Origin: Algoriphagus sp. Y33 | Lineage (GTDB): Bacteria; Bacteroidota; Bacteroidia; Cytophagales; Cyclobacteriaceae | Reading direction: 5' to 3' | DNA length: 64,000 nucleotides | Assembly (NCBI RefSeq): GCF_014838715.1 | Contig: NZ_CP061947.1 | Span: 1,364,001-1,428,000, forward strand | Shown: positions 33,515-43,758 of the stretch, in pieces | How positions within the stretch are numbered: position 1 is the first letter of the stretch | Layout of the letters: the number at the start of each line of letters is the position of its first letter | Position numbers and translations under genes: made by a program | The notes under the pieces: generated by a model | The model's input: the letters and a program-made list of their open reading frames with translations, nothing else | What the model was told of the DNA's origin: nothing | Databases searched by the model: none

Positions 33515-35007
33515 TTTTTCTTTTTTTCTTCATATTATCAACTTCTGTTTTTTTGATCCAATAGTTGGGATAAACAACCGAATCCTGTATTAAAAAAGTG
33601 CCAAATAGAGGGTGTTTAATTTAGGTTATCAGTAATCCAGAACAATTAATTCCTTTTTTAACCCTGCCTCAAAAGCAGGTTGTTACGGTTCAGGAATTCC
33701 GTCCACCGATATCAGCGAATACCAGTACTAGCTTGTCCGGAGGAGGCGACGGCTATACTAATGTAGTGTTACCTACTGCAGTAAATCCCTGCCGAAAGTT
33801 CGGTAGGGGTTCTCCTCAGTCTTCTCCCGCCTTACTTTCGCCTATCTCCCTACGGAGCAGAAGAAAGCAGGTTGGGTGCAGCGGGGAATAAACCCAATGC
33901 GGGATTTACTGCGTTTTTGCCTTGTAGCGGGCTGTTTTTATGGAATTATCCATTCCAAATTATGGATTGATACAATAGGTACAACTTACCTTTCCATCTC
34001 CTGCACGAGATCTTATTTCCGGACGATGCTTCCGGGCAGGAGTCCATAGCCTTTGTTCTTTTTTAGCCCGGGGTTGAAATTGAGCATGTTGTGTAAAACT
34101 TCCGAAGTGAAGACATTTGGAATGCGGGATTCTCCGTCCGGTCATAGGCGGGTATCCCATTTCCTTCGTCATGGAACAGGTTAGGACCCTTAAGAAAAAC
34201 TTATAATCATATGAAATCGAGCATGACGAAGAACGTCGCACACTGGGATGATTATAAGCCATACGAGATTCCATATGGCCATTGAAAATCAAATTATAAA
34301 CAGATGAAACTCTGGGCCCCGCTGCGGGCAAATTACAAATCTTTCCTACCTACGTGATTGCTTCGTTTCTGCGGCACGCTCCGTGATGACACGTAGGGGC
34401 TCTACTGGTCCAAGCCAGGAGACTTGGACCTAAATCAATGCAGTCTTCAGACTACTGTCCCGAACTAGCTTAAGCTGTTTGTGGAGGTACGAACGGCGAC
34501 GTGGATGGAGCCATGATTGTCAGGTTTTAGCCAAATACATGACCGGCACGTACGGCGGCAAGAAATTGTGAGGATACGGGCTGAAGCACAAGGATTTTTC
34601 ATTTTAATGAATTTTTGTTTCCATCCTACTGTATTAGCTCTCGTTTCCCACCGGATCTGTAGGCAAGCAATGGCCTTGTTTGCTTATTCGACCCTGGGTT
34701 GAAACCCCGGACTATAACTATTTCACACCTACAGTGCTTTAACCGGTAAACAGAGGGGCTACCTACTCGCTTCCACTTATCCAAAGGTTTTTGAATTAAA
34801 AGTCAGCTTTGAAGGAACAAAAAACCTTCTAATACTCTTGTTAAAACGAATTGCGCAGCCAATTGAAAGCCATTTCCGGCAGACCGTTTATGAAATGTAG
34901 TTATTTCACAACTCGCTGCATTCCAGGTTAACAAACTACTTGACCTTTTGCGTTTTTTTCTGAATTCAATTTATAATAAGTACTAAACCACACAACTAAC
35001 GAGTCTT
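33515..35007. other. Long gene-free stretch
   Basis: About 1.5 kb with no convincing gene. A plus-strand frame stays open from 33625 to about 33889 without ATG, GTG or TTG near its beginning ('QKQVVTVQEFRPPISANTST', then 'GGGDGYTNVVLPTAV'), which looks like a fragment of a longer protein. A hairpin-repeat unit is at 34196-34309. Other short ORFs look random. The LanB promoter should lie at the left edge, reading leftwards. Confidence 0.5.
34196..34309. repeat. Isolated unit of the 'atgaaatcgagcatg' hairpin repeat
   Basis: Same layout as the units at 24.9-25.2 kb: A-rich lead 'aacttataatcat', 'atgaaatcgagcatg' (from 34211), hairpin GACG/CGTC (34225-34237), 'cacactgggatgattataag', 'gagattccatatggcc', then 'aaattataaacag' and a new 'atgaaa' at 34303. 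The period is 92 bp, as in the second unit of the tandem array. Confidence 0.7.
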
Positions 35008-36123
35008 ATGGAAGATTTACTAACTACGGAATATTTCGGAAATACAGGAAAAGAATATTTGATAGTTCTTGGAGCGATTGCCTTAGCCCTAATGCTGGTC
35101 AGGATTTTTAAAAACGTAGTGTTAAAGCGTTTAGCAGATTTCGTGTCAAAATCAAAAACTACTATAGATGATTTTATAGTCGAGAGTATAGGGGTATATG
35201 TGGTTCCCATGGTCTATTTTACTGTTATGTATGCAGGGCTGAAGACCCTGGTTTGGCCTGAAAGGATCACTTCTATTTTGGAAGTGATATTTGTAGTCAT
35301 TATTACCTACTATGCGATCAGGCTTGTCTCAGGCATTATCCTTATGCTGCTGCAGTCTTATATAAGAAGGCAGGAAGGAGGAGAGGAAAAGGTGAAGCAG
35401 ATGGGGGGAGTTATCATGATTATCAATGGGGTCATATGGCTGGTCGGACTGATTTTCATGCTGAGCAATCTAGGCTATAATGTCAGCGCAATTATAGCCG
35501 GAATGGGAATAGGAGGGATTGCCATTGCATTGGCAGCCCAGAATATCATAGGTGACTTGTTCAATTACTTTGTAATCTTTTTTGACCGTCCATTTGAGGT
35601 CGGTGATTTTCTGGTGGTAGAGGATAAAAATGGAGTTGTGGATAAAATCGGTATCAAAACCACTAGAATCAAGACGCTTTCCGGTGAGCAGTTGGTTTTT
35701 GCCAACAGCGACCTGACCGGCTCCCGAATTCATAATTATAAAAAAATGCAGACCCGAAGGATTGTTTTTTCCGTCGGTGTGACTTATGAAACTCCCGTGG
35801 AACAGGTAAAAATGATCCCTGGACTACTGAAAGAGATTGTAGAGTCAGAAGAACGGGTCAACTTTGACAGGGCGCACTTTAAGGCTTTTGGGGACTCTAG
35901 TTTGGATTATGAGATTGTCTATATCATCAAGAGTGCCGACTTTAATACCTACATGGATATACAGCAGGATTTCAATTTTCAGATCTATCAGAAGTTTGGG
36001 GAGTTGGGAATATCCATTGCCTTTCCAACCCGTACCTTGTACCTGCGCAATGAAAATGGAATGAAACTCAAGCTCGACACGGATAGAAAACCTGAGGCAG
36101 TGCTTAGGGATAAAATAGAGTAG
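35008..36123 (+). CDS. MscS-family mechanosensitive channel
   Basis: 371 aa. Membrane helices at about 18-33, 62-80, 90-118 and 140-158, then the pore-lining helix 'IIAGMGIGGIAIALAAQNII' followed by 'FFDRPFEVGDFLVVED' and the beta domain ('RTRRIVFS'-type strand 'TRRIVFSVGVTYET'), and a C-terminal alpha/beta domain. Five-helix topology places it among YnaI/YbdG-size MscS proteins rather than the three-helix MscS. Role: emergency release of solutes on hypo-osmotic shock. Stands alone; start ATG 35008. Confidence 0.9.
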   Translation: MEDLLTTEYFGNTGKEYLIVLGAIALALMLVRIFKNVVLKRLADFVSKSKTTIDDFIVESIGVYVVPMVYFTVMYAGLKTLVWPERITSILEVIFVVIITYYAIRLVSGIILMLLQSYIRRQEGGEEKVKQMGGVIMIINGVIWLVGLIFMLSNLGYNVSAIIAGMGIGGIAIALAAQNIIGDLFNYFVIFFDRPFEVGDFLVVEDKNGVVDKIGIKTTRIKTLSGEQLVFANSDLTGSRIHNYKKMQTRRIVFSVGVTYETPVEQVKMIPGLLKEIVESEERVNFDRAHFKAFGDSSLDYEIVYIIKSADFNTYMDIQQDFNFQIYQKFGELGISIAFPTRTLYLRNENGMKLKLDTDRKPEAVLRDKIE

Positions 36124-36268
36124 AATGTTTTGAAAAACGGGATTTTCCCTAATCAAGCTCGGACCGGGTAGTGCCTTGATCTACGTGGATGTTTGATTTC
36201 TGTCAAGGAATTTTAAGACCTGCGGAATTGCGGATGAATTATAAAATGCGAATTCCAAACCAAATTTC

Positions 36269-36294
36269 AACCTGTTGAGTTAATTCAACGGGTT
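36269..36294. repeat. AACC-TGTTGA hairpin
   Basis: AACCTGTTGA (36269-36278) pairs with TCAACGGGTT (36285-36294), with one G-T pair and a 6-nt loop. No T-run follows. It is the only notable element in the gene-free 36124-36515, and it may end the MscS transcript or be a dispersed hairpin. Confidence 0.4.
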
Positions 36295-36515
36295 GGGAAT
36301 ATATTTCTCAAGCTAGGTAGGCGCTTAAAAAAAGAAATTGACTTGTCGGTGAAACATTCCCACAATTTATAAAAGTCTTATTGCGTGTTAAAAGATTATA
36401 AAACTGTTTTATTGGTTTAGAACCGGAGAGTCTATACAGCGGCCTATAGTCAATACGTAAAGTAACTTTATATGGCTGGTTTCTTGGTTGTGATAAGGTA
36501 TAGATTCTCCTAACC

Positions 36516-36842
36516 ATGACTAGTTTAATACAACTTAAAAGCAATTGTTCCAAAGCAGTGGAGCAGTGTATAGCAGACTGCTATAACTTGATAGAATCAA
36601 CTAAAGATTTAACTGAACTGACAAAATGTAAAGAGCTTGCCCAACTTTGTATTATAGCAGGTACAGAATGCCTGGATGCGTGCGAGTCTGCCAGATTAGA
36701 TCGTGGGAAAATGATGCTGGCCTGCGCCGAAACTTGCAAGAGACTTCTGTCTGAGTGTGAAAAATATAAGTTGGAGGAGTGTAGAAGATGTGCAGTATCC
36801 TGTAAAACTTGCCTGCAGGAATTTGAATATGTGTTGGCTTAG
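36516..36842 (+). CDS. Cys-rich four-helix-bundle copper-binding protein (DUF326/Csp-like)
   Basis: 108 aa with 13 Cys, many in CxxxC spacing on helices: 'SKAVEQCIADCYNLIE', 'CKELAQLCIIAGTECLDAC', 'LACAETCKRLLSECEKY', 'CRRCAVSCKTCLQEF'. This is the pattern of four-helix-bundle copper storage proteins (Csp). There is no signal peptide, so it is cytosolic, as in Csp3-type proteins (family inference). Stands alone between MscS and the sigma-factor gene. Confidence 0.8.
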   Translation: MTSLIQLKSNCSKAVEQCIADCYNLIESTKDLTELTKCKELAQLCIIAGTECLDACESARLDRGKMMLACAETCKRLLSECEKYKLEECRRCAVSCKTCLQEFEYVLA

Positions 36843-37431
36843 GTGTGTCTGGAAAGACTCTGGTTAGTTTAGTAAGGAAGAGATGGATATTATAATATTT
36901 GAGAGTTGGGAACGCACAATCCGTACAGTGGTGTTAACTGTATTAGCCTATTTGGGATTTTTTTGCTTCGGGTATCAGGAAAAGAACCCTATCCAAAATG
37001 AATGCATTTGATTTGTGATGACCATCGCTGTGAGGGCTTGCCCTGCTCCATATCACTGAATGAAAATATCACGTTGGTTGGCGGGATTGTAGCTTTTCAC
37101 TATTTTTTTACAAAAGCCTACGTATAGCAGGCATCCTCCTAAAATGACCTTCATTTCCAACAGATAATCCATGGCAGGAGACTATGGCCTTTTTTTCTTG
37201 ATGGATCCGTGGCATGTGAAGAATCGGTTCAGAAGCCGGTTAAAGTAATTTTGCACGGCAGTGCCTATGGATAATCGGAAAAATAGTGATATGTTTAAAA
37301 ACCTATTCACCGGTTGTTGTTTCCATACAATTGTCAATAAACCCAATAAATCAGGTTCGGAACCAGGCTTTGAAAAAGCCAAAATCCTGTTTTGGAGCTG
37401 CTTTAATGGGAAAAGTCCAAGAATCCATTTT
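36843..37431. other. Gene-free stretch before the sigma-factor gene
   Basis: No convincing gene. A TAATTTTG box (37246-37253, fits TAnnTTTG) is about 180 nt before the sigma start, but no -33 box is spaced correctly. In-frame codons from 37261 extend the sigma ORF but show no conserved features. Confidence 0.4.
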
Positions 37432-38034
37432 ATGGGTAGCCTTAGCAATCATAGTGACCAAGACTTGCTGATCAGATTAAAGAAGGGAGATGTTCCTGCT
37501 TTTGACGAGCTGTATTTTCGGTATGTCAAAAAATTAATGGCTTTTTCGCTTACTTTTTTCCCAAATAGGGAATTGGCTAAGGATGCTGTTCAGGAAATTT
37601 TCACCAGAATCTGGACCAAAAGGGCTGAGTTAGATGCTTCCAAAAGCTTTAAAACCTATCTGTTTCAGGCCGTCAAGTTTTACATGTATAACTACGCCAG
37701 AGACAGGCGGCCTGCATGTACATTGGAAGAGGCGCCTGAAAATGTCTATCTGAACGATAATAAGATAGAAAATGAGCTGGATTACCGAGATCTAGAATCA
37801 ATAGCTTATTCCTATATCGAAAAGCTGCCGAAAGTTCAGCAGGAGGTCTTTAAGCTGAACAAGCTGCAAGGCCTTTCAGCATTGGAAATTGCCGGCCAGA
37901 TGAACCTATCCCAACGAACGATAGAGCACCACATCTATTTGGCTTCGAAAACAATGAAAAAGGAAATGCAACCGTATATTTCTTATCCGATCTCACTTAC
38001 CTTAGCGTTGATCCATCTCTCTTCTGTTCTGTAG
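37432..38034 (+). CDS. ECF sigma factor, FecI/Bacteroidota SusCD-associated type
   Basis: 200 aa from ATG 37432; a longer in-frame start at 37261 adds 57 residues unlike the family. Sigma-2: 'FDELYFRYVKKLMAFSLTFF', 'AKDAVQEIFTRIWTKR'; sigma-4: 'IEKLPKVQQEVFKLNKLQGL', 'EIAGQMNLSQRTIEHHIYLA'. The next gene encodes FecR and then SusC with an STN domain, the standard substrate-sensing relay, so it should activate the following transporter genes. C-terminus 'LTLALIHLSSVL' is hydrophobic. Confidence 0.9.
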   Translation: MGSLSNHSDQDLLIRLKKGDVPAFDELYFRYVKKLMAFSLTFFPNRELAKDAVQEIFTRIWTKRAELDASKSFKTYLFQAVKFYMYNYARDRRPACTLEEAPENVYLNDNKIENELDYRDLESIAYSYIEKLPKVQQEVFKLNKLQGLSALEIAGQMNLSQRTIEHHIYLASKTMKKEMQPYISYPISLTLALIHLSSVL

Positions 38035-38125
38035 AAAGGGGTTTTTTCAATTTTTTTTATTTTTTATTGAGTTTATATTAAGTATTCTTCCTGCTATATG
38101 TTTTCTATAGCAAATATCATTCGCT

Positions 38126-39130
38126 TTGGAAGAAAAGAAAATCATTAAATTTTTAAAAGGCACTGCTTCTCCTCAGGATGAATACGAGGTAAGAGAATGG
38201 CTGATGCTGCCCGGATCAAGAAAAGAGTTCGATGCACTGATTGAAAATTATTGGAAGAAGGCTTCTCCCAGTACAAGTGATGAGGTCGATTATGACAGAA
38301 TGCTTAGGGATATTCACAAAAGAATGCGGGATCCCTCACAAGATATCAGGGCTGACAAGAGCGTTTTTATATATAAAAGCTTAAGGGTAGCAGCAAGTTT
38401 GTTTTTATTCATGTTTTGCTCCTATGTTTTATTTGAAAGCTTTAGTAACAGAAACACCCGCACATCAGACCAAGTTCAACGTACCATTACCACCAAGACC
38501 ACAGGGCCCGGTGAAAAGCTGACGTTAGTGATGGCTGACAAAACCCGGATCATAGTCAATTCTGGATCTGAAATCAGCTTCTATTCGGATTATGGGGTAA
38601 GCGATAGAGTGATCAATATTAAGGGAGAAGCGTATTTTGATGTAGTCTCGGATTCTTCCAAACCATTTAAAGTGATCACGGAAGAGGTAACCACCACAGC
38701 CTTAGGTACAGAGTTCAACGTTTATTCCCGAAATAACGACTACAGGATAGCACTGGTGGAAGGAAAGGTAGCAGTGGATAAGGTGGGCAATCAAGTGGAA
38801 CTCACTCCCGGCTTGATGGCTTTGTGGAGTCCCAAAGGAAAAGCAAGCGATGATTTTTCTGTTGGATCATTTGAGGCAGAAAGGGTGACAGCTTGGAAGG
38901 AAGGGAATTTGATTTTTGAGCGAAAGCCTTTTGGCGATGTGTTGCATGACCTTTCTGAGTGGTATTCAGTGGATATCAGAGTAGATGAAAGCATTGATGT
39001 CAATAAAAAAGTAATCGGGACATTCCAAAACAAAAACCTCAAAGACATTCTGACCGGTCTAAGCTTCTCTTTAGACTTCAGTTTTACCATTGACAATAAT
39101 CGTGTTCATATAAAAAAAACAGCCCTATGA
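38126..39130 (+). CDS. FecR-family anti-sigma factor
   Basis: 334 aa, TTG start at 38126 ('MEEKKIIKFLKGTASPQDEY' follows directly; no ATG fits better). N-terminal cytoplasmic anti-sigma segment, membrane helix at about 90-110 ('SLRVAASLFLFMFCSYVLF'), periplasmic FecR domain ('TGPGEKLTLVMADKTRIIVN', 'GEAYFDV'), and a C-terminal DUF4974 domain ('FERKPFGDVLHDLSEWYSV'). Receives the signal from the STN domain of the downstream SusC and controls the upstream sigma factor. Confidence 0.88.
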   Translation: MEEKKIIKFLKGTASPQDEYEVREWLMLPGSRKEFDALIENYWKKASPSTSDEVDYDRMLRDIHKRMRDPSQDIRADKSVFIYKSLRVAASLFLFMFCSYVLFESFSNRNTRTSDQVQRTITTKTTGPGEKLTLVMADKTRIIVNSGSEISFYSDYGVSDRVINIKGEAYFDVVSDSSKPFKVITEEVTTTALGTEFNVYSRNNDYRIALVEGKVAVDKVGNQVELTPGLMALWSPKGKASDDFSVGSFEAERVTAWKEGNLIFERKPFGDVLHDLSEWYSVDIRVDESIDVNKKVIGTFQNKNLKDILTGLSFSLDFSFTIDNNRVHIKKTAL

Positions 39131-39222
39131 TATAAAAGCATAAAAAGGGTAAAGTCTCCATCGCCAAATGAAATCCTTTACCCTAGAGTTTTAAAGCGTA
39201 AACCCTAAAACCAATTCAAATT

Positions 39223-42147
39223 ATGAAAAGAAAATTACTGTGCCTAATTAAAATGGTATCGAAAAACCTCATGTATGGATTCATCGTGCAATGCATTTTT
39301 TTCACGGCAGCGATGGCCCACGATACAAATGCCCAAGTCAAGCCTGTTGACGAAGAGTTTGTCGTACTCCAAAAAGACAAGTGGGGAGTAGAGGATTTAT
39401 TTAAAAACCTAGAAAGTAAAACAGCTTACAAATTTGTGTATCTGGAAGAAATTCTTCAAAACACTGCCCTAATACATGTCAAAAATAGAAAACAATCCGT
39501 AAAAGAGGTTCTCGTGGATATAGCCACGGTCGCCGGCTTGAAATTCAAACAAGTGGACAACTCGATTTTTGTCGGAGAAGTGTTGAGAAAAAATTCTTCC
39601 GAACCGGTAATTACCATCAGGGAACTGAACGAGGTCACCGGTACAGTCAGGGACGTTAATGGGGAGCCTATTCCCGGAGTGACAGTAATCGTATTGGGTA
39701 CCACCACAGGTACTGTCACTGATATAGATGGTAAATTTTCACTGGAAGTGGCTGAAGGAGATGTACTTGAATTTTCATTCATTGGGTTTGAACGTCAAGC
39801 GGTAACTATTGCTAACCAGTCTGATATAGCTGTCACACTTTTGGAAGATGCCAGTTCCTTGGACGAGATCGTTGTGGTGGGCTATGGTACTCAAAAGAAG
39901 GTGAATGTCACCGGTGCGGTAGCTGAGGTGAGTGGGGATATGTTGATCAGTAGGCCGGTGACCAACGCTTCATCAATGCTTCAGGGGAGAATGCCCGGTG
40001 TTCGCGTAGTACAGAATTCAGGCCAGCCTGGTGATGAAGGGTTATCTATTCGTATTCGAGGACAGGGGACTTTCAGCGAGGCCGGTTCCAATCCTTTGGT
40101 GTTGATTGATGGGGTGGAGGGGAATTTGTCAGAAATTGATCCTAATAATATTGAAAATGTTTCAGTTCTGAAAGATGCTGCCTCAGCTTCCATTTATGGT
40201 TCACGGGCAGCGAATGGTGTAATCCTGGTGACTACCAAGAAAGGCAGTACAGGAGGATTGAAAATTAACTATTCCGGCAATATTGGGATATATACCCCAT
40301 CCCGTATGCCGGAGTTTATTACGAATTCTGCTGAATACATGGAGCTTTGGAATGAGGCAAAAACCAACAGCGGGATCACGACGGGGCTTTATAGCCAAGA
40401 GCAAATTGATCTTTATAGAAATGCCACCGATCGTTTAAAATACCCAAATACAGATTGGTTGGATATCATGTTTAATCCGGCTACAACCCAAAATCACCAT
40501 TTATCTTTTAACGGCGGAGAGAAGCTGACTACTTATAATATTTCTCTGGGATATGTAAATCAGGAAGGCGTAATGAAAGGGTTTAATTATAACCGCTATA
40601 ACCTGCGGGTAAACTTAAGCTCAGGACTGAACGATAGAGTAAAATTCGGAGGCAACCTTTCTATGATTAGAGGGGAAAGGGAAAGCCCAAGACAGGGGGC
40701 TGAAGATACTTTTCTATCAACTCTTTCCCAAGCTCCTACCTACCGCCCATAGCTGCCTGATGGATCCGGAAGATATACTTTTAAATCTTTTGATTTTGAG
40801 TCAAATAATAAAACCCCCCTCGCCATTGTAGAGAATGGTGTATTGAGTAAGGTAATTGACCATACAATAAATGCGCAATTGTGGACAGAGTTTGAGCTTA
40901 TAAAAGGATTAAAGTGGTATACCAAGGGAGCAGTAAGGGCTGAATTTGATTCCAATAAGGACTGGAGACCTACTGTGAAGCTATACAACTACCATACCGG
41001 CGATTTTATGACGGATTTGGATGTAGGGGGGCGGGGTCTGAATGTGTATAACTCCCAAACTTTCTACACCAATCTCTATTCCTACCTTGCGTATAAAAAA
41101 AGCTTCAGCCAAAAACACAACTTCAATTTTCAGGCTGGTTACAGTCAGGAAAGCAATCATTTCGAATTTTTAAACGGCTATCGGGAACGTTATTCTTCTA
41201 CTGAATTATTGGAGTTGGATGCAGGAAGTCCGGCTGTTCAAAATGCCTCTGGCTCGTCTAACGATTGGGCAATTCAATCCGTGTTTGGGAGGATAGGATA
41301 TAATTATGATGAAAGGTACCTCTTGGAAGTAAATATGAGGTACGACGGTACCAGTAGGCTTAGTCCGGATAACAGGTGGGGTGCTTTCCCTTCCGTATCA
41401 GCAGGTTTTTTTATTGATCGATTTAGGAATAAGCTGGTTGAATTTGGGGCAGAGGAAATTAGCGGTAATCAAATATTCAGAGAAGGTCTTCCATACGGTA
41501 GTTTTTACTTGTTGGAGCAAATAGGGATATTTCAGACTGCAGAAGAGGTCTCAAATTCGGCCAAGCAGTTTAATGATAATACCCTTCCAGGTGATCTGAA
41601 ATTCAAAGATCAAAACAATGATGGGGTCATCAATGACGATGACCGGATTGTCATAGGAAATCCGTTCCCGAAATTCGAATATTCCTTTAATTTAAGTGCA
41701 TCTTTTAAAGGATTTGACATAGCTGCTTTTGTTCAGGGTGTAAAGGCCAGGGATATTTATGTCAACAACTGGGGCACTATTCCTTTTGTGCAGGGTGCTC
41801 CTCCTACGGTGGATTGGAGGAATAGATGGACCGAAGAAAATCCTTCTACCACTATGCCGAGGATGTATTGGGGATGGAATGACTCTGGCAAATCTTCAAG
41901 AGCATCTTCTTATTACCTACAAGATGCCTCCTATCTAAGGGTAAAAAACTTGTCTGTTGGATATAGCTTCCCGAAAAGTTTTATCAGTAAGATTAACGTC
42001 AGTAAGCTTCGGGTTTATTTCTCAGGGGACAACCTCTTCACTTTTACAGATTACCCCGGCTTAGATCCCGAAAGAGCCGGCAACGGTAATTTTGTGAGCT
42101 ATCCTCAGAATAAGATCTATGCATTTGGTCTCCAAGTGCAACTTTAA
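39223..42147 (+). pseudogene. SusC/RagA transporter with in-frame amber stop and likely internal deletion
   Basis: One reading frame of 974 codons interrupted by a single TAG at 40750-40752 (codon 510). The frame continues on both sides with family sequence ('LSQAPTYRP' / 'LPDGSGRYTFKSF'). Order: signal region, STN domain about 45-120, carboxypeptidase-D-like domain 140-215, plug ('IRIRGQGTFSEAGSNPLVLI', 'VSVLKDAASASIYGSRAANG'), barrel. Near 41405-41440 'SAGFFIDRF' runs straight into 'RNKLVEFGAEEISGNQIF'; family members have roughly 100 more residues here (LRGSWG to NKN region), so an in-frame deletion is likely. Both defects suggest loss of transport, unless the TAG is read through or is an error. 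Confidence 0.8.
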
Positions 42148-42168
42148 TCCAACCCTAAATACCTTGAA

Positions 42169-43626
42169 ATGAAAAATATACTATCATATATACTCGTTGG
42201 CTCCGTGATCGCACTTGGTTCTTGTAGCGATTTCATGGGTAAAAACCCCACTGATCAACTCTCATCAGAGCTTTTCTGGAAATCCAGAGCAGATTTTGAT
42301 AATGCTCTCACGGCTATTTACGGTGCCATGCAGAGTGAATACTATGCTGCCGGAGCACCTAACTGGGATGCTGTGACAGATAACGGCTATGGCCAACATA
42401 ACTATTATGGCAGCAATGGTATAGTTCAGGGAAATATATTTCCATCTTCCGGTGGGTATATTTCTGATATCTACATATCTTCTTACCAGGCCATCGCAAG
42501 AATCAATATTTTTCTTGAAAATCTGGAAGAATATGAGGGGAGCGATATGACGGGGTCAAATAAAGAGCAGTTGGCTGCCGAGGCGAAATTTATCCGTGGA
42601 TTTTTCTATTTCCAATTATACCAGGCCTACGGAGCTGTACCTGTAGTGACCGTTCCTTTAGATTTTGAGACCCAGTTTCAGGCTAAATCACCTAAGAGTG
42701 AGGTTTTTGCTCAGTTAGTTGCCGATTTGGAGACTGCAATAGCTTCGCTTCCAGACACTCCCTATTATAGTGGAGGTGGGCATGCCGTGAAGACCTCTGC
42801 CCAGGCACTATTATTAAGGGCATATATGTTTGATGCCTTCGACAGTAAAAACACCCCCAATGTTGAAATTATGTCTAAGGCTAACATACTTTCGGATGAG
42901 CTGGTTAATAGTAATTATAAGCTCGCGGAAGACTTTACAAGTGTTTTTAGGGCCGGAAGCCAGGAAGGGAATGAGGAAATTATCTTCTCTATCAAATTTC
43001 TGGCTCCCAACAATTCTACCGCTATGGATCAATGGTATGGGGATTGGGTAGTAGTGAGCCCCCTGCAAAGCTTTGTGGATGAATTTGAAGAAGGTGATCA
43101 GCGGCTCAGCCAGAGTATTTATACCGATTATGTAGATTGGGGAGATGGCAATATCCATTCACCTTCTAATAACAGACCTACCGGCTATGGTGTGAAAAAA
43201 TTTCTTACCCCAGACTTAATTCCTTATGGCTACGCCACAAGAAGTGAGCAAGATTGGGTTTTGTTACGGTATGCAGATGTATTATTGATGCATGCTGAAA
43301 TTGAAAATGAACTTTACGGGCCGTCTGAAGAGGTGTATTCAGCAGTCAATGCAATTAGAAATAGGTCTGGGTTGGATAATTTGCCGTCGGGATTGTCAAA
43401 AGAACAGATGCGTGATATCATCAGGCATGAAAGAAGAATTGAGATTGCATTCGAAGGGCTTCGGTACTACGACTTGAAACGATGGAAAATTGCAGGTGAA
43501 ATCCTCAACAATGTTGAAGATGGTGTCATTCCTTTTAATTTTGAAGATAAATTCTACGAATGGCCATTGCCTCAGTCAGAAATTGATAAGAGTAACGGAG
43601 TTTTAATTCAGAATGAAAACTATTGA
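42169..43626 (+). CDS. SusD/RagB-family lipoprotein
   Basis: 485 aa. Lipobox 'VIALGSC' then 'SDFMGKNPTDQLSSELFWKS', the canonical SusD start. Helical repeats 'YQAIARINIFLENLEEY' and 'LAAEAKFIRGFFYFQLYQAY'; C-terminal 'IIRHERRIEIAFEGLRYYDL' then 'KRWKIAGEIL', fully typical. It lies 21 nt after the SusC stop and looks intact, although its partner is damaged. Binds glycan at the cell surface (family role); substrate unknown. Confidence 0.92.
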   Translation: MKNILSYILVGSVIALGSCSDFMGKNPTDQLSSELFWKSRADFDNALTAIYGAMQSEYYAAGAPNWDAVTDNGYGQHNYYGSNGIVQGNIFPSSGGYISDIYISSYQAIARINIFLENLEEYEGSDMTGSNKEQLAAEAKFIRGFFYFQLYQAYGAVPVVTVPLDFETQFQAKSPKSEVFAQLVADLETAIASLPDTPYYSGGGHAVKTSAQALLLRAYMFDAFDSKNTPNVEIMSKANILSDELVNSNYKLAEDFTSVFRAGSQEGNEEIIFSIKFLAPNNSTAMDQWYGDWVVVSPLQSFVDEFEEGDQRLSQSIYTDYVDWGDGNIHSPSNNRPTGYGVKKFLTPDLIPYGYATRSEQDWVLLRYADVLLMHAEIENELYGPSEEVYSAVNAIRNRSGLDNLPSGLSKEQMRDIIRHERRIEIAFEGLRYYDLKRWKIAGEILNNVEDGVIPFNFEDKFYEWPLPQSEIDKSNGVLIQNENY

Positions 43627-43758
43627 TTTTACGTGTATTCAACTAATGAACTACTTCATTATTTGAATGGCCATAATTAGAAAAGCCGGGGGATGGAAGG
43701 TGTTCCGTTCTTCAGCTTTTCCTTCACTATACCTTATGAAAATTATTTATAATAACTA

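Noticed and set aside
37261..37431. N-terminal extension of the sigma factor
   Set aside because: 57 extra residues do not resemble sigma region 1/2, and the inner ATG gives the usual family length.
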